Assembly (NCBI RefSeq): GCF_002160135.1
Contig: NZ_NFJZ01000004.1
Span: forward strand, 1-64,000
Direction of reading: 5' to 3'
Source: Lachnoclostridium sp. An196
GTDB lineage: Bacteria > Bacillota > Clostridia > Lachnospirales > Lachnospiraceae
DNA length: 64,000 bases
A program made the translations under genes and the position numbers. Below the pieces are notes generated by a model, which saw only the letters and a list, made by a program, of their open reading frames with translations, ran no database searches and was not told the origin of the DNA. Of the stretch, positions 9,012 to 17,190 are shown one piece after another (position 1 is the stretch's first letter; each line of letters starts with the position of its first letter).

Positions 9012-9909
9012 CAGTATTTATGCCCAGCAGAATGAAAAATTTTTACTCGAATGTCAGTTGGCACAAAGAGATGAATATTCTCAGGCCAAAAGAGCCAATC
9101 AGTTGAAGTCAATCATAACTCTTGCGTTTGCGATCTTTTCTGTTGTTGTGTCTATTTTGGACTGTGATACACTATCTGCTTTATCCAGTTTATTTGCAGT
9201 GAGCTTGGTTGTGTTTAACAAATACTCAGATGGTTATATTTCATCTCATAAAAAGCACGCTGCTTCTATACAACAATATATTGATGTAACGCTTTTTTCC
9301 TCAATCATAGGGGGTGCTACATCTGAATGGGGTGAATTGCCCAATAAGACCGATCTTGCAAAGACGACAAGTAAATTCTCAGGTGTAGATACTTCTGATA
9401 TGAAAAATTGGTATAGTGATTACTCATCTTTGTCAGGTGAAGCTCAGGTTTTTCACTGTCAACGAGAAAATGTAAGATGGGACTACGGCTTGCATAAATC
9501 TTATATTTGTCTTCAACTTGGTATTTTATTAGTTGCAGTTGTTGCTATGGTTGCAAGTATGTTTATCGTCAATCCAAACTTTATAAAGTTAATATGTATT
9601 TTATCATGGTTAACACCACTTGTAGAATATATATATTCTGTCTGTAAAGAGGTCTTTGAAAGTAATTCACTTTTGAAGAAAATCGATGCTTTTTGCGATA
9701 AAATTGAAAATAAATTATCAGGGGATAACAATGTGTCTATTAAACAAGAATTGATTGATTTGCAATATAAGATTCGAGAAAGACGAGAAGTAGGTTTTCT
9801 TATTCCAGATTGGTTTTATAAAATGCGAAAGAGAAAACATCAGAAGCAAGAAGATAGTATTGCAGAAACCATTGTTAATTTGAGTCAAGAGAATGGTGAG
9901 CAAAAATGA
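8983..9909 (+). CDS. Predicted 4-TM membrane effector (S-4TM-like)
   Basis: Membrane protein of about 308 residues. Hydrophobic segments form two pairs: SIITLAFAIFSVVVSIL and LSALSSLFAVSLVVF near the N-terminus, then ICLQLGILLVAVVAMVASMF and LICILSWLTPLVEYIYSV after a polar region of about 110 residues. This 2+2 layout beside a CD-NTase fits the SMODS-associated S-4TM effector class, thought to damage the inner membrane when a cyclic nucleotide binds. The start is uncertain: TTG 8983 has GGGGTG at 8971-8976, while ATG 9004 has only a poor site. Both overlap the CD-NTase end. The stop overlaps the hsdS start (ATGA), so it is translationally coupled to the restriction gene. Confidence 0.78.
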   Translation: MEATSQHMDNSIYAQQNEKFLLECQLAQRDEYSQAKRANQLKSIITLAFAIFSVVVSILDCDTLSALSSLFAVSLVVFNKYSDGYISSHKKHAASIQQYIDVTLFSSIIGGATSEWGELPNKTDLAKTTSKFSGVDTSDMKNWYSDYSSLSGEAQVFHCQRENVRWDYGLHKSYICLQLGILLVAVVAMVASMFIVNPNFIKLICILSWLTPLVEYIYSVCKEVFESNSLLKKIDAFCDKIENKLSGDNNVSIKQELIDLQYKIRERREVGFLIPDWFYKMRKRKHQKQEDSIAETIVNLSQENGEQK

Positions 9910-11165
9910 AATTAAGAACAAGAGATATAATTGAGCAGATTCGGCACGGAAATATTCCGGATGGATACAAAAAAACAAAAGCAGGGATTCTTCCTGTTGA
10001 CTGGAATGTGCACATGCTTAGAGACTGCCTCCAACGTATTGAAAGGCCTGTTGAGGTTGAGCCAAACGAATTGTACACACAAATCGGTATTCGTTCCCAT
10101 GGAAAGGGCCTTTTCTATAAAGAACCTGTTACGGGAGAAGCATTGGGAAATAAGTCTGTCTTTTGGATTGAGCCGGACTGCTTTATAGTTAATATTGTTT
10201 TCGCATGGGAACAGGCAATTGGGAAGACCACACAATCTGAAATAGGAATGATTGGTTCTCATCGTTTTCCAATGTACCGTCCTGTAAATGATAGAGTTGA
10301 TATCAATTACCTGATTTATTATTTTTTAACAAAGCGCGGAACCAATATTCTAGAAGCGGCATCTCCAGGAGGTGCAGGACGAAACAAAACTTTGGGACAA
10401 AATCGCTTTTTGAAGAGCAAAATTATACTGCCGTCCATTGAAGAACAACAAAAAATTGCCGCGATCCTGATGACTCAAGATAAGGTGATTGAGTTGAAAG
10501 AAAAGCACCTTACCGAAAAACAGCAGCAGAAAAAGTATCTCATGCAGCAGCTTTTGACTGGAAAAAAGCGCCTGCATGGGTTTTGTGGAGAGTGGAAAAA
10601 AACAAAATTAAAAAATATACTGTATGAAAGAAAAACATATTCCACCAAGGGGTTGGAGTATCCACATGTTACACTATCAACACAAGGGATTTTTCCTAAA
10701 AATGAACGGTATGATAGAGATCATCTTGTAAGAGATGAAGACAAGGAATATAAGATTACACATAAAGGGGATATTTGTTATAATCCTGCAAATTTGAAAT
10801 TCGGCGTAATTTGTGAAAATACTTTTGGAGATGCAATATTCTCTCCAATTTATGTAACATTTGAAGTGAGAAAAAATGTTTGCAGAGAATACCTGGCTAA
10901 TTATGTCATGCGTTGGGACTTTATTAATGCTGTTCGAAAATATGAAGAGGGCACAGTATATGAACGTATGGCCGTAAAACCGGAAGACTTCTTAAAGTTT
11001 GAGATTTCCCTTCCTCAGATTGAGGAACAAATCGCTATTGCCGAAGTCCTTTCTGCTGCTGACCAAGAAATGGACTTGCTCCGACAGGATATTGAACAGG
11101 AAATACAAAAGAAAAAAGCCCTGATGCAGTTATTGCTGACAGGCATTGTGAGGGTGAAAGTATGA
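9906..11165 (+). CDS. hsdS: Type I restriction specificity subunit S (two TRDs)
   Basis: Full-length HsdS of 419 residues. Two target-recognition domains (about 25-185 and 230-395) are each followed by a conserved helix: LPSIEEQQKIAAIL with a Lys/Gln-rich coil, and LPQIEEQIAIAEVL with its coil. The near-repeated QQLLTGKKRL and QLLLTGIVRV ends mark the central and distal conserved regions. Starts within the stop of the 4-TM effector gene (ATGA) and ends overlapping the phosphatase-like gene (ATGA). Together with HsdM it defines the methylated bipartite site, which cannot be predicted here. Confidence 0.95.
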   Translation: MKLRTRDIIEQIRHGNIPDGYKKTKAGILPVDWNVHMLRDCLQRIERPVEVEPNELYTQIGIRSHGKGLFYKEPVTGEALGNKSVFWIEPDCFIVNIVFAWEQAIGKTTQSEIGMIGSHRFPMYRPVNDRVDINYLIYYFLTKRGTNILEAASPGGAGRNKTLGQNRFLKSKIILPSIEEQQKIAAILMTQDKVIELKEKHLTEKQQQKKYLMQQLLTGKKRLHGFCGEWKKTKLKNILYERKTYSTKGLEYPHVTLSTQGIFPKNERYDRDHLVRDEDKEYKITHKGDICYNPANLKFGVICENTFGDAIFSPIYVTFEVRKNVCREYLANYVMRWDFINAVRKYEEGTVYERMAVKPEDFLKFEISLPQIEEQIAIAEVLSAADQEMDLLRQDIEQEIQKKKALMQLLLTGIVRVKV

Positions 11166-11680
11166 AAGAAATATATCATGACATTTTTATTGGCAATGAG
11201 AGAGATTACTATGAAATACAGCGAGAGAACAACTGGGCAGTTCTTCATTGTTGTAAGCATCCATTTCACTGCCAATTTGTGGGGTATCGTGGTAATTTAC
11301 CTTCTACCCATCCCGATTATGCATTAAAGCGCATTGAAAATGAAATGGCGCTTAATCTTGTTGACATGGATCGTTTTAGTGAAAATTATTTGAACTTTAA
11401 TCGAGACATGTTTACAACTGCCTTTTCTTTCTTGGATGAGTATAGACTTCAGGGGTATAAAATCCTTATCCATTGCAATCAAGGAGAATCGAGAGCCCCA
11501 ACTATTGGCTTACTATATATTGCACGCTTGGGAACATTTGAATATGCTGACTTCGATACATCTGTTCAAAAACTAAGGAAAATGTACCCTGCATATATGC
11601 CCAAAAGAAACATATTTTTGACTGTTAAGTCTCTTTGGAGAGACTTTGTGCAGAATTCGGCAGAGGAGGTGAATACATAA
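11162..11680 (+). CDS. Dual-specificity-phosphatase-like protein in the restriction operon
   Basis: A 172-residue protein with the cysteine-phosphatase signature HCNQGESRAPT (HCx5R: C, N-Q-G-E-S, R) near residues 103-113, in a context (YKILIHCNQGESRAP) typical of the dual-specificity phosphatase fold. A possible general-acid Asp lies upstream (LVDMDRF). It overlaps hsdS by 4 bp, and its stop overlaps the start of the next small gene. Its substrate is unknown: it could act on a phosphoprotein, a nucleotide or a 2',3'-type phosphate. The position between hsdS and hsdR suggests a role tied to restriction or to the CBASS-like pair, which is inference. Confidence 0.78.
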   Translation: MKEIYHDIFIGNERDYYEIQRENNWAVLHCCKHPFHCQFVGYRGNLPSTHPDYALKRIENEMALNLVDMDRFSENYLNFNRDMFTTAFSFLDEYRLQGYKILIHCNQGESRAPTIGLLYIARLGTFEYADFDTSVQKLRKMYPAYMPKRNIFLTVKSLWRDFVQNSAEEVNT

Positions 11681-11853
11681 TGGCAACCAATTCCCCTAGT
11701 GGTGATGGACATAGAAATGGAGCGGTAAGAGACCGTTCTCAGACTTTTAACCCTGTTACAAAACAATGGGTAAAGCGGGACAGTGATACCGGTCGTTTTA
11801 TGGATGTCAAAAAGAATGGAACGCCTTTTAAGGGAGTCCGCAAAGAAAAGTAA
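11680..11853 (+). CDS. Small conserved basic protein (57 aa)
   Basis: Start ATG 11680 follows GAGGAGGTG at 11662-11670; longer in-frame starts lack a site. The protein is short, hydrophilic and rich in Gly, Arg and Lys, with conserved-looking phrases GDGHRNGAVRDRSQ and KQWVKRDSDTGRFMD and a basic tail (FKGVRKEK). I know similar small proteins near phage and restriction genes but no function. It overlaps the phosphatase stop and lies 79 bp before hsdR. It could be a nucleic-acid-binding cofactor or a restriction modulator. Confidence 0.65.
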   Translation: MATNSPSGDGHRNGAVRDRSQTFNPVTKQWVKRDSDTGRFMDVKKNGTPFKGVRKEK

Positions 11854-11932
11854 ATCCAGAGACAGTAGAGCGAGGCGGGATTTCTCGTCCCGCTATTCCT
11901 GTTTTTATTGATATTTCCGAAAGGAGGCAACC

Positions 11933-14900
11933 ATGGACAAATCCATGTACTTAGAAAAGAATATCAGCCAGCAGCCGGCTATTGATCTGCTACGGTCCAT
12001 GGGTTATACCTATATTACACCGGAGGACTGCGAGGTGCAGAGAGGCAGCCGGTACCATGTGCTGCTCAGAGATATTCTCCGGGGGCAGTTGCGTCGGCTT
12101 AACCGTTATGCTTTCGCTGGTGCGGAAAATGAGTTTTCAGCCGCTAATATTGAACGTGCTATGGAAGATCTAGATGAGCCTTTAACTGATGGTTTAGTGC
12201 ATACTAGTGAAAAAATTTATAACGCTCTTTTGCTTGGTAAAAGTTACCCAGAGACTGTGGGTGAGGGAAAAACACTCAGTTTTAATTTGAAATATATTGA
12301 TTGGGAACACCCGGAAAACAACTTGTTCCATGTTACTGAGGAATTTGCGGTAGATAGTCGAGACAAGCTCCACAATGCTCGACCGGATATCGTGCTGTTC
12401 ATCAATGGTATTCCTTTTGCTGTCATTGAATGCAAAGTGCCCCAGATTAGCGTTGAGCAGGCTGTGGAACAGAACATCCGCAACCAACAGAAAGAATACA
12501 TTCCACAGCTGTATAAGTTTGCTCAAATCGTGATGGCAACCAACAAGAATGGTGTAAAGTATGGCACTACTGGGACACCCAAGAAATTCTGGAATGTGTG
12601 GAAAGAGCAAAACACCGCTTTTTTGGAAGAGGCACTGGCACATTATGTGACCGACCGCTCTCCCACCGAGCAGGACCGGAATCTGATTTCTTTGTTCAGC
12701 AAAGAACGAGTAATGGAGCTGATTCGGTACTTTGTGCTCTTTGATGCCAATGTAAAGAAAATCTGCCGGTATCAGCAGTATTTTGCCATAAAAGAAATTA
12801 TCAAGACCATTCAGCAGACGAATGAAAAGGGCAATCGTCAAAGTGGTGTTATTTGGCACACTCAGGGTAGCGGCAAGAGCCTGACCATGGTCATGCTGGC
12901 GAAGTATATCTTAATGGAATTGTCCAACTGCAATCCGAAAGTGGTTGTTGTCACAGACCGCAAGGAACTGGACCGTCAGATTGCTGCAACCTTTGCCCAT
13001 ACTCGCTTAAATCCGGCTCGGGCCACCAGCGGGCGAAATCTGGTAGAGCTACTGGGCAGCGGCAAGGCAGATGTGGTTACTACCATCATCAACAAGTTCA
13101 ACACCGCCGAGAAAATGGAGCACAAAAACTTTTCGCGGGATGTATTTCTGCTGGTGGACGAGAGTCACCGCTCCAACTATGGACTGCTTGCTACCAAAAT
13201 GAGGGCGGTATTTCCAAATGCCTGCTACATCGGTTTTACCGGTACACCTTTGATGAAAAAAGAGAAAAATACTATGGCGAAGTTCGGTAAACTGATCCAC
13301 AAATATACCATCAAGGATGGCGTGGAGGATGGGGCTATCGTGCCACTCATTTACGAAGGCCGTTTTGTGCAGCAGAATGTGGACGAGGACAATATTGACC
13401 TTTGGTTCAAGCAGACTACCAAACGTCTCACGGAAACTCAGCGGGATGACCTTTCCCGGAAATGGAGCAGCATCCGTCGATTGACCTCCACTGATGCCCG
13501 TATTAAGCGGATTGCACTGGATATCAACGAACACTTTATTGAAGGGTACAAAGATACCGGCTTTAAGGCTATGTTGGCCACCAATTATAAACGGGATGCG
13601 ATACGATATTTGGAGTGTTTTGAACAGTTTGGAGATCTGAATTGCGCTGTGGTGATCTCGCCGCCTGATCTTCGGGAGGGTGTAGACGATGTGGACGAAG
13701 GTGCTGACGATAAGGTTATTGCCTACTGGAATAAGATGATGAATCGCTACGGCGATGCGGATGCTTATGAAGAGTCCATGAAGAATCAGTTCTGCGTAGG
13801 CGACATCGATATTCTCATTGTGTGTAGCAAGCTGCTCACTGGCTTTGATGCCCCCATCTGTCAGGTGCTCTACATCGATAAGGAATTAAAAGAGCATGGT
13901 TTGCTTCAGGCTATTGCTCGTACCAACCGTTTGTATGAAGGTAAGGACTACGGTCTAATTGTAGACTACCGTGGATTGATTGAAAAACTGGATACCGCAA
14001 TGGATTTGTATAGTGGTGCTGGGCTCGAAAATTTCGACGGCGGTGATTTGAAGGGTGTTGTGGTGGATGTTATGTCATCTGTGGCTGGCTTGAGAGAAGC
14101 CTATACCCAGCTAACGGAGCTGTTTGATGATCTGAAAAATCCCCATGATATCGAAGAAGTAGAAGTGCATCTTGTTGATGATAAGAAACGGGAGAACTTT
14201 TATAATCGTCTTTGTGCTTACGGCAAGGCATTGAATGTGGTATTGAATGCAGAACAGGCGTATGCAGCCTTTCCGAAAGATGAATTGAAGCAATACCAAA
14301 ATACATTTATATTTTTCTCCAAGGTGCGCCGCAGTGTGAAAATCCGTTACTGCGATGCAATTGACAACCGAGAATATGAGCCGCTAATGCAAAATCTTCT
14401 GGATACGCACCTTTCGGTGGCTGGCCTAAAGCAGATCACTAGTCCCATCGATATTTTAAACAAAGATGATTTTGTACATGAATTAGAGGAGTTGGGATCT
14501 CTTCGGGCAAAGGCGGATGCTATTACCAGTAAGTTAACCCGCAGTATCAGTGAAAAATATCAGGAAAACCCAGCCTATTATGACAGCTTCTCCAAACGGA
14601 TCAAAGAAGCGTTGGATCAGTACAAGGAAAAAGTGATCTCCGAGGCAGAATATCTGGCGAAGATGCGTACCATTATGGAAGATTATCACGTCGGAAAGAG
14701 CACCGTGACTTACCCGGAATCTATTAAAAATAATATCCATGCACAGGCATTTTACGGTGTTCTGTCAGCAGTATTTGATGAGGCGAAAGAAGCAGAGGTC
14801 TCTCCTGATTTTGCGGCGGAGATTGCGGAAGAGATTACCAAAATTGTGGTTAACCATAGTCAGGTGGACTGGAGTAACAATAAAACAATCCATGACCGAA

Positions 14901-15022
14901 TCTCGCAGGATATTGATGACCTTTTTTATAATTACGAAAAAGAACGAGGATTAAAACTGTCTTTTGACACCATTGATAAGATCATTGAAAATGTCAAAAC
15001 AGTGGCGCTTAGGAGGTTTTGA
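11933..15022 (+). CDS. hsdR: Type I restriction endonuclease subunit R
   Basis: Motor and nuclease subunit of the type I enzyme, 1029 residues. N-terminal PD-(D/E)XK nuclease: ARPDIVLFINGIPFAVIECK at about residues 145-168. Helicase: Walker A GSGKSLT near 311, DESH box near 408, SAT-like FTGTPL near 435 and motif VI (AIARTNRLYEGK) near 665, then a long C-terminal helical region for HsdM contact. Start ATG 11933 follows AAGGAGG. The gene is intact, so the type I system looks functional. It overlaps the next gene by 4 bp. Confidence 0.96.
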   Translation: MDKSMYLEKNISQQPAIDLLRSMGYTYITPEDCEVQRGSRYHVLLRDILRGQLRRLNRYAFAGAENEFSAANIERAMEDLDEPLTDGLVHTSEKIYNALLLGKSYPETVGEGKTLSFNLKYIDWEHPENNLFHVTEEFAVDSRDKLHNARPDIVLFINGIPFAVIECKVPQISVEQAVEQNIRNQQKEYIPQLYKFAQIVMATNKNGVKYGTTGTPKKFWNVWKEQNTAFLEEALAHYVTDRSPTEQDRNLISLFSKERVMELIRYFVLFDANVKKICRYQQYFAIKEIIKTIQQTNEKGNRQSGVIWHTQGSGKSLTMVMLAKYILMELSNCNPKVVVVTDRKELDRQIAATFAHTRLNPARATSGRNLVELLGSGKADVVTTIINKFNTAEKMEHKNFSRDVFLLVDESHRSNYGLLATKMRAVFPNACYIGFTGTPLMKKEKNTMAKFGKLIHKYTIKDGVEDGAIVPLIYEGRFVQQNVDEDNIDLWFKQTTKRLTETQRDDLSRKWSSIRRLTSTDARIKRIALDINEHFIEGYKDTGFKAMLATNYKRDAIRYLECFEQFGDLNCAVVISPPDLREGVDDVDEGADDKVIAYWNKMMNRYGDADAYEESMKNQFCVGDIDILIVCSKLLTGFDAPICQVLYIDKELKEHGLLQAIARTNRLYEGKDYGLIVDYRGLIEKLDTAMDLYSGAGLENFDGGDLKGVVVDVMSSVAGLREAYTQLTELFDDLKNPHDIEEVEVHLVDDKKRENFYNRLCAYGKALNVVLNAEQAYAAFPKDELKQYQNTFIFFSKVRRSVKIRYCDAIDNREYEPLMQNLLDTHLSVAGLKQITSPIDILNKDDFVHELEELGSLRAKADAITSKLTRSISEKYQENPAYYDSFSKRIKEALDQYKEKVISEAEYLAKMRTIMEDYHVGKSTVTYPESIKNNIHAQAFYGVLSAVFDEAKEAEVSPDFAAEIAEEITKIVVNHSQVDWSNNKTIHDRISQDIDDLFYNYEKERGLKLSFDTIDKIIENVKTVALRRF

Positions 15023-15753
15023 CATCAATGGTCCAAGAAAGAACTGTTTTATATGAAAATAACGAAATTCACTACATGCTGGAGCGGAAGATGGTGAAAA
15101 ATCTTAATCTGCGAGTTCATAAAGATTGCACGGTTTATGTTTCAGCAAATTCAGATATCCCAGCCGAAAAGGTTGATGATTTTGTGGAGAGCAAAGGAAA
15201 TTATATTTGGTCGGCACAAAGAAAGTTTCGCGAGATGGCGCAGTATGCTCCTCAGCCCAAGCAATATGTCAGTGGAGAGACGTTTTATCTGTTGGGAAGA
15301 GGAGTTCGACTGAAAGTGGAGAGAAATGTACAAGAAACAATTTCATCAAATGGGATTTATCTGTACCTCTGCGTGAAAAACCCGGATGATTATGAAAAAA
15401 AGAAAAGGATGGTGACACGTTACTTGGATGAGCAGTGTCGAGCTATTTTCGGCGAGATTATTTTAGAAATCTATCCGATATTTCAAAAATATGGAGTGTC
15501 CATGCCAACTTTGAGAATTCGGGATATGGAAACGCGGTGGGGATCTTGCTTGGCAAAAAAAGGGGTTATTACATTGAATAAACGTTTATTGGAAGCACCA
15601 CGAAACTGTATCGAATATGTGGTGATGCATGAGTTCTGTCATTTTATTCATCCAAATCACTCAAAGCATTTTTATGGTTTCTTGGCTATGTTAATGCCTG
15701 ATTGGAAAGAACGTAAAACTATTTTGGATCGCAGTGCAACATTTTGGCTGTGA
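15019..15753 (+). CDS. YgjP-like (DUF45, M48-type) metal-dependent hydrolase
   Basis: A 244-residue predicted zinc metalloprotease. HEFCHFIHPNHSKHFY near residues 204-219 contains the HExxH site and the third His; MRIRD/METRWGSC upstream is the YgjP/DUF45 signature. Genes of this family are commonly attached to type I restriction operons, where the role is unproven. The gene overlaps the hsdR end by 4 bp (the ATGA-like junction at 15019-15022). Confidence 0.88.
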   Translation: MTSMVQERTVLYENNEIHYMLERKMVKNLNLRVHKDCTVYVSANSDIPAEKVDDFVESKGNYIWSAQRKFREMAQYAPQPKQYVSGETFYLLGRGVRLKVERNVQETISSNGIYLYLCVKNPDDYEKKKRMVTRYLDEQCRAIFGEIILEIYPIFQKYGVSMPTLRIRDMETRWGSCLAKKGVITLNKRLLEAPRNCIEYVVMHEFCHFIHPNHSKHFYGFLAMLMPDWKERKTILDRSATFWL

Positions 15754-15771
15754 GCTATAGGAGGGAAAATA

Positions 15772-16611
15772 ATGTCGATGTGGTTATGTCGTGCCGGACG
15801 ATACGGCGAGTTTGAGAACAAATTTCTTGAGGACAGTAGAGTATACTGTACTTGGGACAATTTAGCTGAATCAATCATGCAGTTCCACACTAAGCAAGAT
15901 TTGCAACAGTATTTCGTGGACAACAACGTAGATGTAAAGGTCAAAACAGCAATGAACTGGGCAAGTCAGGTATGGCCATTCGCTCATGAGATGAAGAAGG
16001 GAGAAATTGTGATTTTACCAAGCAAGATCAAGCCGGTAATTCATTTTGGTAAGATCACAGGTGATTATGAATTCTTGCCCAACAATAACAATCCCTACTA
16101 TCACGCACATCAAGTAGATTGGTTTGCCTGTGACATTCCTCGCACGGCTTTTGATCAGGATATCCTATATTCCTTTGGCGCCTTTATGACGATTTGTCGC
16201 ATCAAACAGGAAGATCGCATTAAAGCGGTCATTAGTGCACATAACCAGGGAAAGAAAGTACCCAAAATCACTCTTCAGGAGTTACAGAATGATGAAGAAG
16301 TCCGCGATATTGAAAATGAAGCTTTAGGGGTTATTACAAATCTGATAATCCAAAAGACCAAAGGGCATGGCTTAGCAAGAATTGTAGATGCAATTCTCCG
16401 TGCAAAAGGGTTCACTACATACGTTAGTCCGGCTGGGCCGGATAAAGGTGTGGATATTCTGGCTTCTGCTGGTACAGTAAGCAGAAAGGCTTTAAGGCAC
16501 TTGTTTTCTTATACTACCACAATGCAGATGCTATTGGCGGCATGTGTACGGACTATCTCCACCGGATGCAGTGGGGCTATGAGTTTGAGATCAACCGGAT
16601 ATAGGATATGA
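15772..16611 (+). pseudogene. Mrr-type restriction nuclease gene, 3' truncated
   Basis: The first 225 codons look like a restriction-island protein: an N-terminal wedge (MWLCRAGRYGEFE, PFAHEMKKGEIVILPSK) and the beginning of an Mrr-like nuclease domain (GHGLARIVDAILRAKGF, then SPAGPDKGVDILAS). After about 16475 the reading frame runs into unrelated DNA and ends at 16611, just where the Mrr catalytic core (a QVKS-type Gln-x-Lys strand) should follow. The catalytic centre is therefore missing and the protein is probably dead. ATG 15772 is preceded by GGAGGG. Confidence 0.7.
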
Positions 16612-16710
16612 TTGACAACAGCACTGATGCCTGTGAAGTGACTGTTTCTACCAAGCGTAAGGACAAGCTTCAGAAGAAGTGGAAAGAATGCCGGAAACGC
16701 CGAATGCAGT
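16480..16710 (+). pseudogene. Fragments of unrelated mobile-element genes at the island edge
   Basis: In the frame that is not the truncated Mrr gene, 16480-16607 reads SKQKGFKALVFLYYHNADAI... to EFEINRI and then stops. ATG 16608 opens a short frame ending at 16712. These read like internal pieces of a protein I cannot name. Several fragments side by side mark a deletion or recombination scar. Confidence 0.4.
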
Positions 16711-16993
16711 GAAGCTGATTCTGAGGAATAAGATCGATGAAAGAGTTGCTCGCAGAAATAAAGCATCAGATGAGGCTTTAAATGACGCTATAGGTGAAGC
16801 TTTAAATGATGCTGAAAGAATTATTGTTGAAATTATTAGGAAATCTCCGTAGACAAGCCAGAAAGAGATTGTGGAAATGACAGGATTTTCCAGATCGAAG
16901 GTTCAACGAATTGTGAAAAAACTGATAGAGAACAAAATTATCTGTCGCGAAGGTGCACGGAAAAGAGAAATCTGGAGGGTGATCGGAGAATAA
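16711..16993 (+). pseudogene. 3' remnant of an AlbA_2/AAA_4-type ATP-binding protein
   Basis: The frame reads KLILRNKIDERVARRNKASD..., then an in-frame TAG (16851-16853) and a winged-helix end: TSQKEIVEMTGFSRSKVQRIVKKL...REIWRVIGE with TAA at 16991. This matches the C-terminal winged-helix tail of divergent AAA_4 / RecG-like transcriptional regulators. The internal stop and missing N-terminus make it a pseudogene. Confidence 0.65.
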
Positions 16994-17190
16994 CGGGCTG
17001 ACCAAAAAGGAGCAAACGCAATAGGGAACATTTATGTCAACTAAAACCTGCAATTACTTTTTCAATTAACGGCTTGACCAAAAAATTTAGAAAATTAGCA
17101 CTCGCCTCTTGACACTGCTAACAACAAGTGTTATAGTTCTAATAGAACATGAAAACAACACTTATTGTATAGAGTAGAAGGAGGAGCTTT
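16994..17190 (+). other. Intergenic region between island edge and clpB
   Basis: No gene. A direct repeat of TTAACGGCTTGACCAAAAAA-like sequence occurs (GGGCTGACCAAAAAGG at about 16995 and GGCTTGACCAAAAAAT at about 17071). The right half holds the clpB promoter and CIRCE-like operator. Confidence 0.5.
17095..17137 (+). promoter_or_regulatory. CIRCE-like operator and promoter of clpB
   Basis: TTAGCACTC (17095-17103), a 9-bp spacer, then CACTGCTAA (17113-17121): the left arm matches CIRCE exactly and the right arm 7 of 9 bases, with the exact 9-bp spacer. The operator overlaps a strong promoter, TTGACA 17109-17114, 17 bp, TATAGT 17132-17137. HrcA repression of clpB is the natural reading. Confidence 0.75.
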
